Source: Promethearchaeota archaeon (GTDB lineage: Archaea; Asgardarchaeota; Lokiarchaeia; Sigyniarchaeales; SOKP01). From it: a stretch of 35,868 bases of DNA. Position numbers and translations under genes: made by a program. Shown one piece after another: positions 17,560 through 28,661 of the stretch. Where the stretch lies: NCBI GenBank assembly GCA_019058015.1, contig JAHLWH010000032.1, positions 1 through 35,868 on the forward strand. The letters are read 5' to 3'. Every line of letters begins with the position of its first letter. The stretch's first letter is position 1. Below the pieces are notes generated by a model. That model was not told where the DNA came from. It saw only the letters and a list, made by a program, of their open reading frames with translations, and did no database searches.

Positions 17560-18087
17560 ATGATTGATGATAGCAAAGATGAAATTTTAATTGGTTTGAT
17601 AGCAGATACACACATCCCTTCCCGATGTGTAGAAATTCCTAAAATAATTATTGATGATTTTTTAGATAAGAGTGTGGATTATGTGTTTCATTTGGGCGAC
17701 TTTACTGAGTATCGTGTGTATGAAGAGTTACAAGATATATTTGGAAAGCACAAGGTCATAGGAATTAGAGGAAATATGGATGATTCGAAAATTAATGCAG
17801 AATTACCTGATCGCTTAGAATTAACTGCGTATGGATATAATATTTTGTTATTACATGGCTGGGGTGGTCCTAATATGGTGATACGACGTTTAAAGAAACA
17901 TGTTGATTTGGAAAAATATCATATTATATTATTTGGACATATACACAAGCCATTAACTGAAAAGGTTGAGAATCAATATTTCATTAATCCAGGGACCCCA
18001 ACTGATAAAAAATTCACGGACATTAACTCATATGGATTTTTAACTTTATCAAAGGAGAAAATTAAACCTGAAATTCGTTATTTATAA
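17560..18087 (+). CDS. YfcE/MJ0936-like metallophosphoesterase
   Basis: GLIADTHIPSR, HLGDF, IGIRGNMD, LLLHGWG, LFGHIHKP, NPGTPTD motifs; ATG at 17560 preferred over TTG at 17533. Confidence 0.88.
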   Translation: MIDDSKDEILIGLIADTHIPSRCVEIPKIIIDDFLDKSVDYVFHLGDFTEYRVYEELQDIFGKHKVIGIRGNMDDSKINAELPDRLELTAYGYNILLLHGWGGPNMVIRRLKKHVDLEKYHIILFGHIHKPLTEKVENQYFINPGTPTDKKFTDINSYGFLTLSKEKIKPEIRYL

Positions 18088-18113
18088 TCTTTTTTTCATT
18101 AATCTGTTATTTA

Positions 18114-20561
18114 TTACTTAGATCTGTCGTTTGCTACTTCTATGCATTTTCCTATAGTAACGACCTCATCATCCTCATGAAGATCCATTGCTTTAACTCC
18201 TTGTGTGACTCTGTGGCTAACTCTAATTGAATCACAATGGATTCTTATAACTTGTCCTTTTTTTGTGCCTAATAATAAATCTTTCCCTGCAGCCCGTTGT
18301 ATTGCGATTACTTCATCATCCTTCGATTTACAATGAATATTTATTACTCCTTTTGCGTTTCTTGAGGTTTTTCTGTATTCTTTAACCGAACTACATTTTC
18401 CTAATCCTTTTTTAGTTAAAGTGAGAATTTTAGTTTTCTCATCCGTTAATAAAGCACCGATTACCTCATCATTTTCACGTAATTTTATACCCCTCACGCC
18501 CATTGCTGTCCTTCCTAGATTTTTAAGTTGTTTAACGTCAAATCTAGCGGCATAACCATTTTTTGTTCCAATAAAAATATCTTTATTCTCATCTTCGAGT
18601 TTTAATACTGTTATCAACTCATCATTTGGTCTGATTTTGATTGCAATTATTCCACTTTTAGAAATTTTTGAGAAATATTTTAATAAAGTTTTCTTGACTA
18701 ACCCATTTTTAGATACAAAAATAAGTTTATCATCTTCTGAGAATTTACTGATCGGAATCATATGGGCGATTTTTTCATTTTCTTTTAATTTTAGTAATCT
18801 AATGATTGAACGACCTTTAGATGTTCGTGATTGTTTTGGAAGGTTATAACATCTTAAGGAATAAACTCGTCCCTTACTAGTAAAAAATAGGATAAAATCA
18901 TGAGTAACACATGAGAAAATATCTTGTATGAAATCTTCCTCGTCCATTTTTATAATTTTTTTTCCTTTACCGCCCCGATGTTGTAGTTGATAAACTTCTG
19001 TTGGGATTCGTTTAATATATTGATTGCTAGTAAGTATAACAATAGTTGATTTAACTTTGATTAAATCTTGCCGTTTAATCTCTTTTTGATGAGATAAATC
19101 TAGGATCTGTGTTCTACGTTTATCACCGAACTTTTTGGATAATTCTATTAACTCATTTTTTATAATTTTATATCTTATTTTTTCATCTGCAATAATTTCT
19201 TCAAGTTCTTTTATCTTAATGATTAAATCTTTTTTATCATCTACCAGTTTTTGTCTTTCTAAGCTTGTTAATCTTGAAAGTCTCATAGCTAAAATTGCCT
19301 CAGATTGAATTTTGGTTAGACTATATTTTGTTATCAATTTTTTATTTGCTTCTGCTGCGTCTTTAGAACTTTTTATTATTTGAATGATGTTATCAATATC
19401 ATCGAGAGCAATTAATAAACCTTCAATTTTATGTAATTTCTTTTTAGCCTCATCTCGGTCAAATACAGAACGTTTATATACAACTCTTTCTCTATGATTT
19501 AAATATTCTTTAATTAATTCAAGTAAATTTAGGATCTTAGGTTGTAATCCCTTATTTATTAGTGTTAAATTAATTATATTAAATGAATCTTGGAGTTTTG
19601 TTTTTTTATAGAGAATATTTTCAACAAGTTTAGGTTCTCCATCCTTGGAGAGTTCAATAACTATTCTCATACCCTTTTGATCTGACTCATCCCTTAAGGC
19701 TTTAATATCTGGCATCTCTTTATTGCGAATGAGTTTTGCAATTGAATGCATAAGAGAAGTTTTATTTACTAAATAAGGGATTTCTGTTATTACAACTGCT
19801 GTTTTATCTTTTTTAATGTTTTCTACAGAAATTTTTCCTCTTATTATTAATTTTCCACGACCTGTTTCATATGATTGTAATATGCTTTTGGGATTTATAA
19901 TAATCCCTCCAGTTGGGAAGTCGGGACCTTTTATAATTTTTGAGAGTTCTTTAATTGAAATTTCTGGTTTTTCAATTTTCGCAATAATACCATTGCAAAT
20001 TTCAGTTAAATTGTGCGGTGCCATATTAGTCGACATTCCAACTGCAATCCCACTCGTTCCATTCACTAATAAAGTTGGAAATTTTGAAGGTAAAACTTTT
20101 GGTTCTTTATTTGATCCATCGAAATTATCCATAAACTCTACTGTCTCTTTTTTAATATCTTCAAAAATTTCATTTGAAATTTGTGCTAGCCTTGCTTCTG
20201 TATATCGCATTGCTGCTGGTGGATCTCCATCAACAGAACCAAAATTGCCATGGCCTTGAATCAGAGGATATCTTATCGAAAAATCTTGAGCTAATCGAGC
20301 TAATGAATTATAAATGGCTTGGTCTCCATGAGGATGATAATCACCAAGCACATACCCAACTATTTTAGCACTTTTAACAAATGGTCTAGTATAAAGGAAA
20401 TTGTCTCTATACATTAGATAGAGTATTCTTCTATGGACCGGCTTTAATCCATCTCTAACATCAGGAATAGCTCGCCCAACAATCACGGACATTGCATAAT
20501 CAATATACCTTTCCTCTAACTCAATTCCAATTTTTTTTTCTAAAATCTTTTCTGAACTCAT
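18114..20561 (-). CDS. gyrA: DNA gyrase subunit A
   Basis: YAMSVIVGRAIPDVRDGLKPVHRRILY; YHPHGDQAIY; AMRYTEARL; GyrA-box-like HRGGKGK; six-bladed C-terminal repeats. Confidence 0.95.
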   Translation of the reverse strand: MSSEKILEKKIGIELEERYIDYAMSVIVGRAIPDVRDGLKPVHRRILYLMYRDNFLYTRPFVKSAKIVGYVLGDYHPHGDQAIYNSLARLAQDFSIRYPLIQGHGNFGSVDGDPPAAMRYTEARLAQISNEIFEDIKKETVEFMDNFDGSNKEPKVLPSKFPTLLVNGTSGIAVGMSTNMAPHNLTEICNGIIAKIEKPEISIKELSKIIKGPDFPTGGIIINPKSILQSYETGRGKLIIRGKISVENIKKDKTAVVITEIPYLVNKTSLMHSIAKLIRNKEMPDIKALRDESDQKGMRIVIELSKDGEPKLVENILYKKTKLQDSFNIINLTLINKGLQPKILNLLELIKEYLNHRERVVYKRSVFDRDEAKKKLHKIEGLLIALDDIDNIIQIIKSSKDAAEANKKLITKYSLTKIQSEAILAMRLSRLTSLERQKLVDDKKDLIIKIKELEEIIADEKIRYKIIKNELIELSKKFGDKRRTQILDLSHQKEIKRQDLIKVKSTIVILTSNQYIKRIPTEVYQLQHRGGKGKKIIKMDEEDFIQDIFSCVTHDFILFFTSKGRVYSLRCYNLPKQSRTSKGRSIIRLLKLKENEKIAHMIPISKFSEDDKLIFVSKNGLVKKTLLKYFSKISKSGIIAIKIRPNDELITVLKLEDENKDIFIGTKNGYAARFDVKQLKNLGRTAMGVRGIKLRENDEVIGALLTDEKTKILTLTKKGLGKCSSVKEYRKTSRNAKGVINIHCKSKDDEVIAIQRAAGKDLLLGTKKGQVIRIHCDSIRVSHRVTQGVKAMDLHEDDEVVTIGKCIEVANDRSK

Positions 20562-20598
20562 AATTTCACTCTAATTTTTAGTGATAAAATAAATAAAA

Positions 20599-22611
20599 TT
20601 AAATATCCAAGACTTTTACATCCTTATATTTATCTGTAATAAATTTTTTTCTGGGTTGGACGTCATCTCCCATTAATTGAGAAAATATTTGATCAGTTTC
20701 AATCAAATCTTCAATTTTAACTCGTAAAAGTGATCGATTATCTTTATTCATCGTTGTTTCATATAACTCTTGAGGATTCATTTCTCCCAAACCTTTATAC
20801 CGCTGTATTTTTATAGATCCCTTGTTTTCCATTTTTATTTTGTATTTTTCCATTAAATCCTTAACTGTATTATCCCTTTCTTTGTCATTAAATGCATATC
20901 TTGTAAAATTTCTATAATGAATTTTGTATAAAGGGGGTAAAGCAATGTAAAGATGTCCCTTTTCAATTAATGGGCGCATATATCTAAAGAAAAAAGTTAA
21001 TAAAAGTGTTTCAATATGAGATCCATCGATGTCTGCATCACACATAATAATAATTTTGTGATAACGAAGTTTAGCTAAATCGAAAGGTTCATCATCTATA
21101 CCCTCAATTCCTGCGTCAATGGTTTTAATCATTGCTTGTATCTCGTTATTATTAAGAATTTTATGAATTCGGGATTTTTCAACATTTAGAATTTTCCCTC
21201 GTAAAGGTAAAATTGCTTGAAATTCTCTATCACGCCCTTGTTTGGCCGAACCACCAGCCGAAGATCCCTCTACAATAAAAAGTTCGCATTTTTCTGATTC
21301 ACTTGAAGAGCAATCTGCAAGTTTACCGGGTAATCGAATTGAATCTAAAACAGATTTCCTACGAATTAACGATTTCGCTTTTTGAGCAGCATCTCTTGCT
21401 TTTTTTGCTTCTAATGCTTTATAAATTATTGATTTTGCAATCTCCGGATTTTCTTCCAAATATTTTTCTAATTCATTAGATACAATCCTACTAACTATTT
21501 GTCTTATTTCAGGATTTCCTAGTTTTATCTTTGTTTGGCTTTCAAATTGTGGATCAGGCAACATTATTGAGAGAATTGCTGTTAATCCTTCTCTAACATC
21601 TTCACCTGATAATATCACGTCTTTAAATTTCTTAAATTTTTCATTTTCAAGATATGAATTCATAACCCTTGTTAATGCACCTTTAAATCCGGTTAAGTGA
21701 GTACCCCCTTCTATAGTATTAATTGTATTTACAAAAGTTAAAATGTTTGTCCCATAACTTTGATTATATTGCATAGCTACTTCAACTAAAATTTCTTCCG
21801 TACCAGATTCTTTTTTTTTAACAAAAGCTTTTTTAAGATAAATTGGAGTTGGAATCAATAATTTCTTATTTTTATTAAGAAAAGATACAAAATCTATCAA
21901 GCCCCCCTTAAAATAATATTCAATGGGTTCTTCAATATTTTCATTTAGGATTGAAAATTTTGTGTTGGGAGCAAGAAAAGCTAATTCTCTCACGCGATTA
22001 GATATTTTACTAATATTCCATATATCATCTTCGGGATTAAAATCAAATATTTCATTATCTGGATAGAATGAGATTTTGGTTTCAGTTATATTTACTTCAT
22101 TTTCTGGTAAATTTATTATTTCAGGTTCGGAAACACTTACGCCTTTAGAAAATATTTGTTTATAAAGTTTTCCCTCTCTTTTTATTTCAACAATCAATTT
22201 TTCAGTTAGTGCACTCACAACAGAAAGCCCCACTCCATGCAAACCACCTGATATCCTATATGCTTTACTATCAAATTTACCTCCTGCATGTAAATGCTCA
22301 AGAATAACTTCTGGAGTGTATTTACCATATTCTGGATGTTTTCCGATTGGAATTCCACGTCCATTGTCGATAATCTCAACAGAATTATCAGAATTTATAA
22401 TAATATCAATTTTATCGCAAAATCCTGCCAAACTTTCATCTATTGAATTATCAATGACTTCAAAAATAAGGTGGTGCAGTCCATTTTCCCCAGTATCGCC
22501 AATATACATAGCAGGTCTTTTTCTAACTCCTTCTAATCCCTTTAAAACTTTAATACTTTCTGCATCATAAACGGAATTGTTTTGATTTTGGGGGTGTTTA
22601 TTTGAATCCAA
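20599..22611 (-). CDS. gyrB: DNA gyrase subunit B
   Basis: LEGVRKRPAMYIGDTG, VIDNSIDE, GGLHGVGLSVVSAL, EGSSAGGSAKQGRDR, MCDADIDGSHI, QRYKGLGEMNPQEL. Confidence 0.95.
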   Translation of the reverse strand: MDSNKHPQNQNNSVYDAESIKVLKGLEGVRKRPAMYIGDTGENGLHHLIFEVIDNSIDESLAGFCDKIDIIINSDNSVEIIDNGRGIPIGKHPEYGKYTPEVILEHLHAGGKFDSKAYRISGGLHGVGLSVVSALTEKLIVEIKREGKLYKQIFSKGVSVSEPEIINLPENEVNITETKISFYPDNEIFDFNPEDDIWNISKISNRVRELAFLAPNTKFSILNENIEEPIEYYFKGGLIDFVSFLNKNKKLLIPTPIYLKKAFVKKKESGTEEILVEVAMQYNQSYGTNILTFVNTINTIEGGTHLTGFKGALTRVMNSYLENEKFKKFKDVILSGEDVREGLTAILSIMLPDPQFESQTKIKLGNPEIRQIVSRIVSNELEKYLEENPEIAKSIIYKALEAKKARDAAQKAKSLIRRKSVLDSIRLPGKLADCSSSESEKCELFIVEGSSAGGSAKQGRDREFQAILPLRGKILNVEKSRIHKILNNNEIQAMIKTIDAGIEGIDDEPFDLAKLRYHKIIIMCDADIDGSHIETLLLTFFFRYMRPLIEKGHLYIALPPLYKIHYRNFTRYAFNDKERDNTVKDLMEKYKIKMENKGSIKIQRYKGLGEMNPQELYETTMNKDNRSLLRVKIEDLIETDQIFSQLMGDDVQPRKKFITDKYKDVKVLDI

Positions 22612-22872
22612 AAATTAATCCTTCCTACCTATTTTTTTCTAATTATATTTGATTTAATATAGGTGAAAACGTATTCTTTATTTGTAGGCTTCTATATAAA
22701 TATAAGACAATTAACGATATAAACCTATAGGAGTTTTTTTTATCAATTTTGGAAAATAAATTATCAAAATCTATAATGAAAATTAGAAGTTATTATTGTT
22801 TTCCGAAATATGTTGCAAAATTTTATACAATTATTATTTAGAAAATTCTCTGTTCTAGAAAGATGATATCAT

Positions 22873-23760
22873 TTAAATCCAATTTTTCCTATGATCTCTT
22901 ATTATTTTAGCCATTCTTATAAAATTATAGAAATCCTTATCTACATCGTGAGTTCTAACAATATGTGCACCATTATAAACGGCAATAGCCGTAGATGATA
23001 ATGATCCAAAATATCTATCTTTAGCATCGGGAATATCCAACGCATTTCCAATAAAAGATTTTCTGGATATCGCAACAAGTATTGGTTTCTTTAGAGATCT
23101 TAACTTATAAAGTTCGTTAATTATACCGATATCATATTGGAAGGTTTTTTCCTTAATCCATGCTCCAATTCCGGGATCTATTATGATTTTATCACTTGCA
23201 AAACCCTCATCCTCTAAAGATTTAATTGATTCATGTAATATATCCGAAATTTTTTCAATTAATAGGAGATCTCCGGGAATATTTTTTGATGCCATTAATA
23301 TTATGGGAATTTCCTTTTTGACTATAAAATCCTTTAGAGTCACATCTGTTTTAAGATTAGACACATCATTAATAATCATGTATTTATTGTGTTTACTTAT
23401 TGTTTCATAACACATTTCTGCAATCTTTTTGTATTGGGTATCAACGGAGATTATTATCTCTTGTGGGATTAATTTGCATACCCTTTTTATTACAGGAATT
23501 ATCCGATTCAATTCTTCATCGATAGAAATTTTTGCAGACCATGGAGCAGTCGAACGCGCACCAATATCTATAATTTTAGCACCATTTTGAATCATATTTT
23601 CAATAATGGAAGATAAATCATTTAAATCCATTAAAACAGAACCTTTATAGAATGATTCTGGACTTAGATTTATTACTCCTATAATTGTAATTGGGAAAGA
23701 ATCACCTATCTCTAAGCAATCAAACAATTTAATGTTAATTAAACTCATATGATCCTGCAC
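22873..23760 (-). CDS. folP: Dihydropteroate synthase family protein
   Basis: GVINLSPESFYKGS, IDIGARSTAPW, ISVDTQY, IIDPGIGAW, AISRKSFIG, VRTHDV motifs. Confidence 0.8.
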   Translation of the reverse strand: MQDHMSLINIKLFDCLEIGDSFPITIIGVINLSPESFYKGSVLMDLNDLSSIIENMIQNGAKIIDIGARSTAPWSAKISIDEELNRIIPVIKRVCKLIPQEIIISVDTQYKKIAEMCYETISKHNKYMIINDVSNLKTDVTLKDFIVKKEIPIILMASKNIPGDLLLIEKISDILHESIKSLEDEGFASDKIIIDPGIGAWIKEKTFQYDIGIINELYKLRSLKKPILVAISRKSFIGNALDIPDAKDRYFGSLSSTAIAVYNGAHIVRTHDVDKDFYNFIRMAKIIRDHRKNWI

Positions 23761-23865
23761 GTCTCTAAGAAGTTCTTTATTATAAAATAATAAACATTAT
23801 GAAATAATAATTATTTCATTTTATTATAATAAGAAAATTGTCTTGAGTCCGTAATAGATGATTAT

Positions 23866-24651
23866 ATGATTGTTAATAGCGTAAAATTGCCAATTATTAA
23901 ATCCAATGATGATTTACTTCAAATTATTTTAGATACATTCGAGGAAAAAGATATTATTCTTGGAGATAAAGATATTGTGGTTATTTCTGAGAAAATTATT
24001 GCTACTGCACAAGGAAGAGTTGTAGATCTTACCAGTATTGGAAACGTTTCAGATCAAGCAAAAGAGTTAGCATTAAAATATAAAATGGATGAACGTATAG
24101 TAGAATTGATATTAAACGAAGCGGATATGGTATTAGGTGGAATAGATACTGTAGTATTAGCAGAAATCAATGGATTGTTAATTGCCAATGCAGGAATTGA
24201 TCATTCGAATTCGGGTGGTGAAAATTTTGTTGTGTTATTGCCAAAAAACCCTCAAAAAACCGTTAATGAATATCGAGCATTCTTTATGAAGGAATTTGAT
24301 CTTAAAAATTTAGGAGTAATTTTAGCGGATTCAAGGGTCCAGCCTTTAAAAAAAGGAACCATTGGTGTAGCTATTGCTGTTTCGGGTTTTGAACCAATTG
24401 AAGATTGTCGAGGTCGTGCCGATTTATTTGGAAGACTACTTCAAATTACCCAACGAGCTGTAGCAGATGACTTAGTGAGTGCAGCTCAAATTTTACTAGG
24501 TGAAGCTGATGAGCAAACACCCATTGTTATAATTAAAGGGGCACCAATTACTTTTATTGATAAGCCACCAAGTTCTATGCAAATGGATCCTGAAGAATGT
24601 TTATATATGAATATATTTGCACAATATCTACTGAAAAAAAAAAAACGATAA
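23866..24651 (+). CDS. cofE: Coenzyme F420-0:L-glutamate ligase
   Basis: IVVISEKIIATAQGRVVDL, NAGIDHSNSGGENFVVLLPKNP, ILADSRVQPLKKGTIGVAIAVSGFEP, DLFGRLLQITQRAVADDLVSAAQ. Confidence 0.9.
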   Translation: MIVNSVKLPIIKSNDDLLQIILDTFEEKDIILGDKDIVVISEKIIATAQGRVVDLTSIGNVSDQAKELALKYKMDERIVELILNEADMVLGGIDTVVLAEINGLLIANAGIDHSNSGGENFVVLLPKNPQKTVNEYRAFFMKEFDLKNLGVILADSRVQPLKKGTIGVAIAVSGFEPIEDCRGRADLFGRLLQITQRAVADDLVSAAQILLGEADEQTPIVIIKGAPITFIDKPPSSMQMDPEECLYMNIFAQYLLKKKKR

Positions 24652-24711
24652 AAAGAAAGAATAGATTTAATTTTTATCCCAAATAAATTAACAAAATGTT
24701 AGCTATTACGT

Positions 24712-24733
24712 TTGGGATCCCATTTGATCCCAA
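24712..24733. repeat. Perfect 8-bp inverted repeat TTGGGATC-ccattt-GATCCCAA
   Basis: Arms at 24712-24719 and 24726-24733, 6-nt loop, downstream of cofE. Confidence 0.6.
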
Positions 24734-24933
24734 CGTTAACCACGATGAAAAACGCAAGGTTTTTAAAATGGGAGGAAAATGGTTGAGACTAAAAATATAA
24801 CAGAATATGCAACAGTTAGAAATAGAGATGAATGGGCTTCCGCATTAGTAGCAGCAGAATTTCTTACTTAATAAAATCCTTCGAAATTTTTTACATTTGG
24901 AATACAGATTGAATTTCTTAAAAGATACTTCTT

Positions 24934-25389
24934 TTATTTATCTTTCTTATTATTTTTAATATAATTTTCACAGAATTCCTTAGCTGTGAGGATATCCGTA
25001 AGGCTTTTAGCTTTTTCGAATTCTAGATCGTTTGTAATTAAACAAGATGCTCGTTCTAGTGTAGAACTAGCAACTATGATACAATCAGGTAATTTTAAAT
25101 TAGTTTTATACTTAATTTCTCCAGATTTATCTGCTAATTTTAGATCAAGATTAATGATTTTATAATTTTTATTGGAATATAGCCCTGCAAAAAATTCATC
25201 TTTATCTTTTAATTCATTAGTTTTATTATAACCTATACTTAATTCAGCGATAGTTACGATAGAAACAATGGCTTTTATATTACCTTCATCAATTTCATTT
25301 AATATAGTTTTAGAAAATTCATAAAATGGCTCTTCTTTATTTTTTACATTTAAGAAGATATTTGTATCTAATGTAATCTTCATTCCCAT
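24934..25389 (-). CDS. vapC: PIN-domain toxin (VapC-like)
   Basis: ITLDTNIFLN, IAELSIGY, LKLPDCIIVASS, ASCLITNDLEF motifs; overlaps the upstream AbrB-type gene. Confidence 0.82.
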   Translation of the reverse strand: MGMKITLDTNIFLNVKNKEEPFYEFSKTILNEIDEGNIKAIVSIVTIAELSIGYNKTNELKDKDEFFAGLYSNKNYKIINLDLKLADKSGEIKYKTNLKLPDCIIVASSTLERASCLITNDLEFEKAKSLTDILTAKEFCENYIKNNKKDK

Positions 25390-25613
25390 TCTTCCCGCAA
25401 ATTTCTTTGAAACTTTACACTACTAATTTTCCAGGGTTTTTGCTTTTCTAATATTTCGGAGATTTTATTGGTTCCAGACTTTCTAATAATTATTTCATTC
25501 TCTTCTAAATTAAAGATTAATCGGTCTCCTTGGACAATGCCCAATCTATCCCTAATTTCCTTAGGGATTGTTATTTGTCCCTTTTCGCTAATTACAGAGG
25601 TACCAATTATCAT
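25380..25613 (-). CDS. vapB: AbrB-type antitoxin (VapB-like)
   Basis: VISEKGQITIPKEIRDRLGIVQGDRLIFNLEENEIIIRK; directly upstream of and overlapping vapC. Confidence 0.82.
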   Translation of the reverse strand: MIIGTSVISEKGQITIPKEIRDRLGIVQGDRLIFNLEENEIIIRKSGTNKISEILEKQKPWKISSVKFQRNLREEWE

Positions 25614-25761
25614 AAATAATTACTTTATAATTCCTACAAAAAAATAAATCTTTTCATACTAATAAGTTTTACTCACAATTTCAAATTGTATTATATTTTA
25701 TTTTAAATGAACATATTTTTAAAAAAAGATTTAAACTGTCTTTTATTTACTTAATTCGAAA

Positions 25762-27063
25762 ATGAAGGAATCAAAATATATGACAATTGAGGAAGCTCTG
25801 AAAAAGGATTCTATTAATGTAAATTTGAGAGGTTGGGTATATAGAGAAAGAAAATCTAACAAATTTGTATTCATTGTTTTAAGGGACGAATCTGACATAA
25901 TACAATGTGTTATATCTAAAAATAAAAATCCAGAACTCTTTGAAAAAGCTGAAAAACTAACAATTGAGTCTTCAATAAAGGTGTCTGGTGAATTAAAGAA
26001 GGATGAGAGGGCTCCCACCGGCTATGAAATTTCTGTAACTGATTTGGAAATTATCCAAATTGCCGAACCGTTTCCAATTACCGAACATCAATCACCTGAA
26101 CTTTTATATGATAATAGACATCTTTGGTTAAGATCAAGGAAATTAAACGCAGTTTTAAAAATTCGACACACAGTTGTTGGAGCTATTCATGGGTTTTTTA
26201 GAAATCATGGTTATTATGAATTTGACGCACCAATTTTCCAACCTACCCAATCTGAAGGTGGTGCTACATTATTTGAAGTTAAATATTTTGAAGATAAGAT
26301 ATATCTAAGCCAAACATGGCAATTATATGCTGAGGCAGCGATCTTTTCCTTAGGAAAAATTTACAATATGGGACCAACTTTTAGAGCAGAAAGATCAAAA
26401 ACTTCCAGACATTTAGCAGAATTTTGGATGGCTGAAATGGAAGCTGCATGGATGAAGTTTGATGAGGTCACCGAAGTTGCAAAAGATGAAATCAGATTTA
26501 TTATACAAGAAGTTTTAAAACATAATAAAAAAGAACTTGAAATTTTAAAGAGAGATATTAAGCTGCTGGAACATTACATGAAAACAGAATATCCTACAAT
26601 TAAGTATGCAGAAGTTTTAGATATTCTTAATAATAAATACCAAATGAATGTCCCTTGGGGTAAGGATTTAAGAACCATTGAAGAAGCAAAAATAGCCGAA
26701 CATTTTAAAGTTCCTGTGGTTGTCACACATTATCCCATAGAAATTATGGGTTTTTATAAACCACCCAGTGAAGAAAATCCTAAAGAAGCATTATGTTTTG
26801 ATATGCTAGCTCCAGAAGGATATTGTGAAATTATAGGTGGGTCAGAAAGAAATACATCCGTGAGTGATATGATTCAGAGATTAGAAGCAGATGGCGAAGA
26901 TCCTAAAAATTATGACTGGTATTTTGATTTGAGACGATATGGTAGTGTTCCTCATTCAGGTTATGGTTTAGGTGTGGAAAGAGTAATCAGCTGGGTCTGC
27001 GGATTAGATAACATCAAAGATGCCATTCCTTTCCCTAGAACTATGTTAAGAAAAGCACCTTAA
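25762..27063 (+). CDS. asnS: Asparaginyl-tRNA synthetase (archaeal class II)
   Basis: OB-fold VNLRGWVYRERKSNKFVFIVLRD; FQPTQSEGGATLFEV; MGPTFRAERSKTSRHLAEFWMAEMEAAW; GLGVERVISWVCGLDNIKDAIPFPRT. Confidence 0.85.
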   Translation: MKESKYMTIEEALKKDSINVNLRGWVYRERKSNKFVFIVLRDESDIIQCVISKNKNPELFEKAEKLTIESSIKVSGELKKDERAPTGYEISVTDLEIIQIAEPFPITEHQSPELLYDNRHLWLRSRKLNAVLKIRHTVVGAIHGFFRNHGYYEFDAPIFQPTQSEGGATLFEVKYFEDKIYLSQTWQLYAEAAIFSLGKIYNMGPTFRAERSKTSRHLAEFWMAEMEAAWMKFDEVTEVAKDEIRFIIQEVLKHNKKELEILKRDIKLLEHYMKTEYPTIKYAEVLDILNNKYQMNVPWGKDLRTIEEAKIAEHFKVPVVVTHYPIEIMGFYKPPSEENPKEALCFDMLAPEGYCEIIGGSERNTSVSDMIQRLEADGEDPKNYDWYFDLRRYGSVPHSGYGLGVERVISWVCGLDNIKDAIPFPRTMLRKAP

Positions 27064-27179
27064 TAAAGAAATCTGATTGTGGTACTTCAGTCAAATTTTT
27101 TAGAAATATACAATTATTAACAATGAGTTATTTAAGAGAAGTTTATTCTAAATTATTTAGAAGTTTGGTTTGTTATTAA

Positions 27180-28651
27180 TGGAACTCTACAATTACATGG
27201 GATATGAATTAATCGAAAAGATAATAAATAAAGAAATTATAGTTAAAGATTTAATTCAATCAGCATTTGACAGAATTGAGACAACTGATAATCTTATTTA
27301 TTCCTTTATTAATTTATCAAAAGATAAAGCACTCAAAAAAGCAAAAGAATATGATATAAAAATACAAAAAGGTAAAAAAGTTGGAAATCTTTATGGATTA
27401 CCTTTAGCAAATAAAGATTTAATCTGCATAAAAGGTTTTCCTACTACTTGTTGTTCAAAAATATTGGAGGGATATCATCCTCCATACAATGCTTTCGTCA
27501 CTGAACGTCTAATAGAACAAGAGGGAGCAATTCATATTGGAAATACAAATATGGATGAATTTGCTATGGGAAGTTCTACAGAAAACAGCTGTTATGGACC
27601 TACATACAATCCATGGGATATTTCAAGAGTTCCTGGAGGATCAAGCGGTGGTTCTGCGGCTAGTATCGCATCAGGACAAGCAATATTAGCTCTAGGAAGT
27701 GATACAGGTGGAAGTATTCGATGTCCTGCTTCATTTTGTGGAGTTGTAGGATTAAAACCGACGTATGGAAGAGTCTCTAGGTATGGTTTAGTGGCATTTG
27801 CCAACTCATTAGACCAAATTGGAACAATAACTAAATGTGTATATGATACAGCATTATTACTTGAGATTATAGCTGGTAAAGATCCCCTAGATTCCACTTC
27901 AGTAAATATAAAAGTAGATAAATATACCGAAGAATTAAAAAAACCACTCGATAAAAAGATTTTAGGAGTACCCGAAGAATTTTTTGGAGAAGGGGTCAAT
28001 AATGAAGTAAAAAGCTCAGTAAAAAAATCAATTGAAAAATTGAAAAGTTTAGGAGCAACTACAGTAGAAGTGACAATTCCACATCTTGAATATACTGTTG
28101 CTACGTATTATTTACTATGTATGAGTGAAGCAAGCTCGAATTTAGCGAGATATGATGGATTAAGGTATGGAAAAATGAGTCAAAATTTAAAAGGTGATGT
28201 TTATGATGTTTTTAGCAGAACCAGAAATGAAGGTTTGGGAGCTGAAGTAAGAAGAAGAATCTTTTTAGGCACTTATGCTTTATCTGCTGGATACTATGAC
28301 ATGTATTATATTAAAGCTCTGAAAGTGAGAACTTTAATCAAAAATGATTTCCAAGAAGCCTATAAAAAATGTGATTTTATTGTTTGTCCAACAATGCCCT
28401 CAACAGCGTTTAAAATTGGAGAGAAAGTAGATGATCCATTACAAATGTACATGGATGATGTGCTAACATGTCCCGTTAACCTTGCTGGTTTACCTGCAAT
28501 AACAATACCTTGTGGGTTTGACAGTAATGATTTACCTATAGGTTTTCAAATTATTGGCAATTATTTTGACGAAAAGGGTATTCTTAACATCGGATATCAA
28601 TTAGAGCAAGAACTGAATATTTATCGAAAAACTGTGCCTGCAATAAAATGA
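27180..28651 (+). CDS. gatA: Glutamyl/aspartyl-tRNA amidotransferase subunit A
   Basis: GLPLANKDLICIKG, GNTNMDEFAMGSSTENSCYGPTYNPWD, VPGGSSGGSAASIASG, GSDTGGSIRCPA (amidase signature). Confidence 0.95.
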
Positions 28652-28661
28652 GGTAAAAACC

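Noticed and set aside
19816-20368. Antisense ORFs within gyrA (147 and 64 aa)
   Set aside because: Antisense to a strongly conserved gene; no independent motifs.
27592-27999. 135-aa antisense ORF within gatA
   Set aside because: Overlaps the conserved amidase signature on the opposite strand; spurious.
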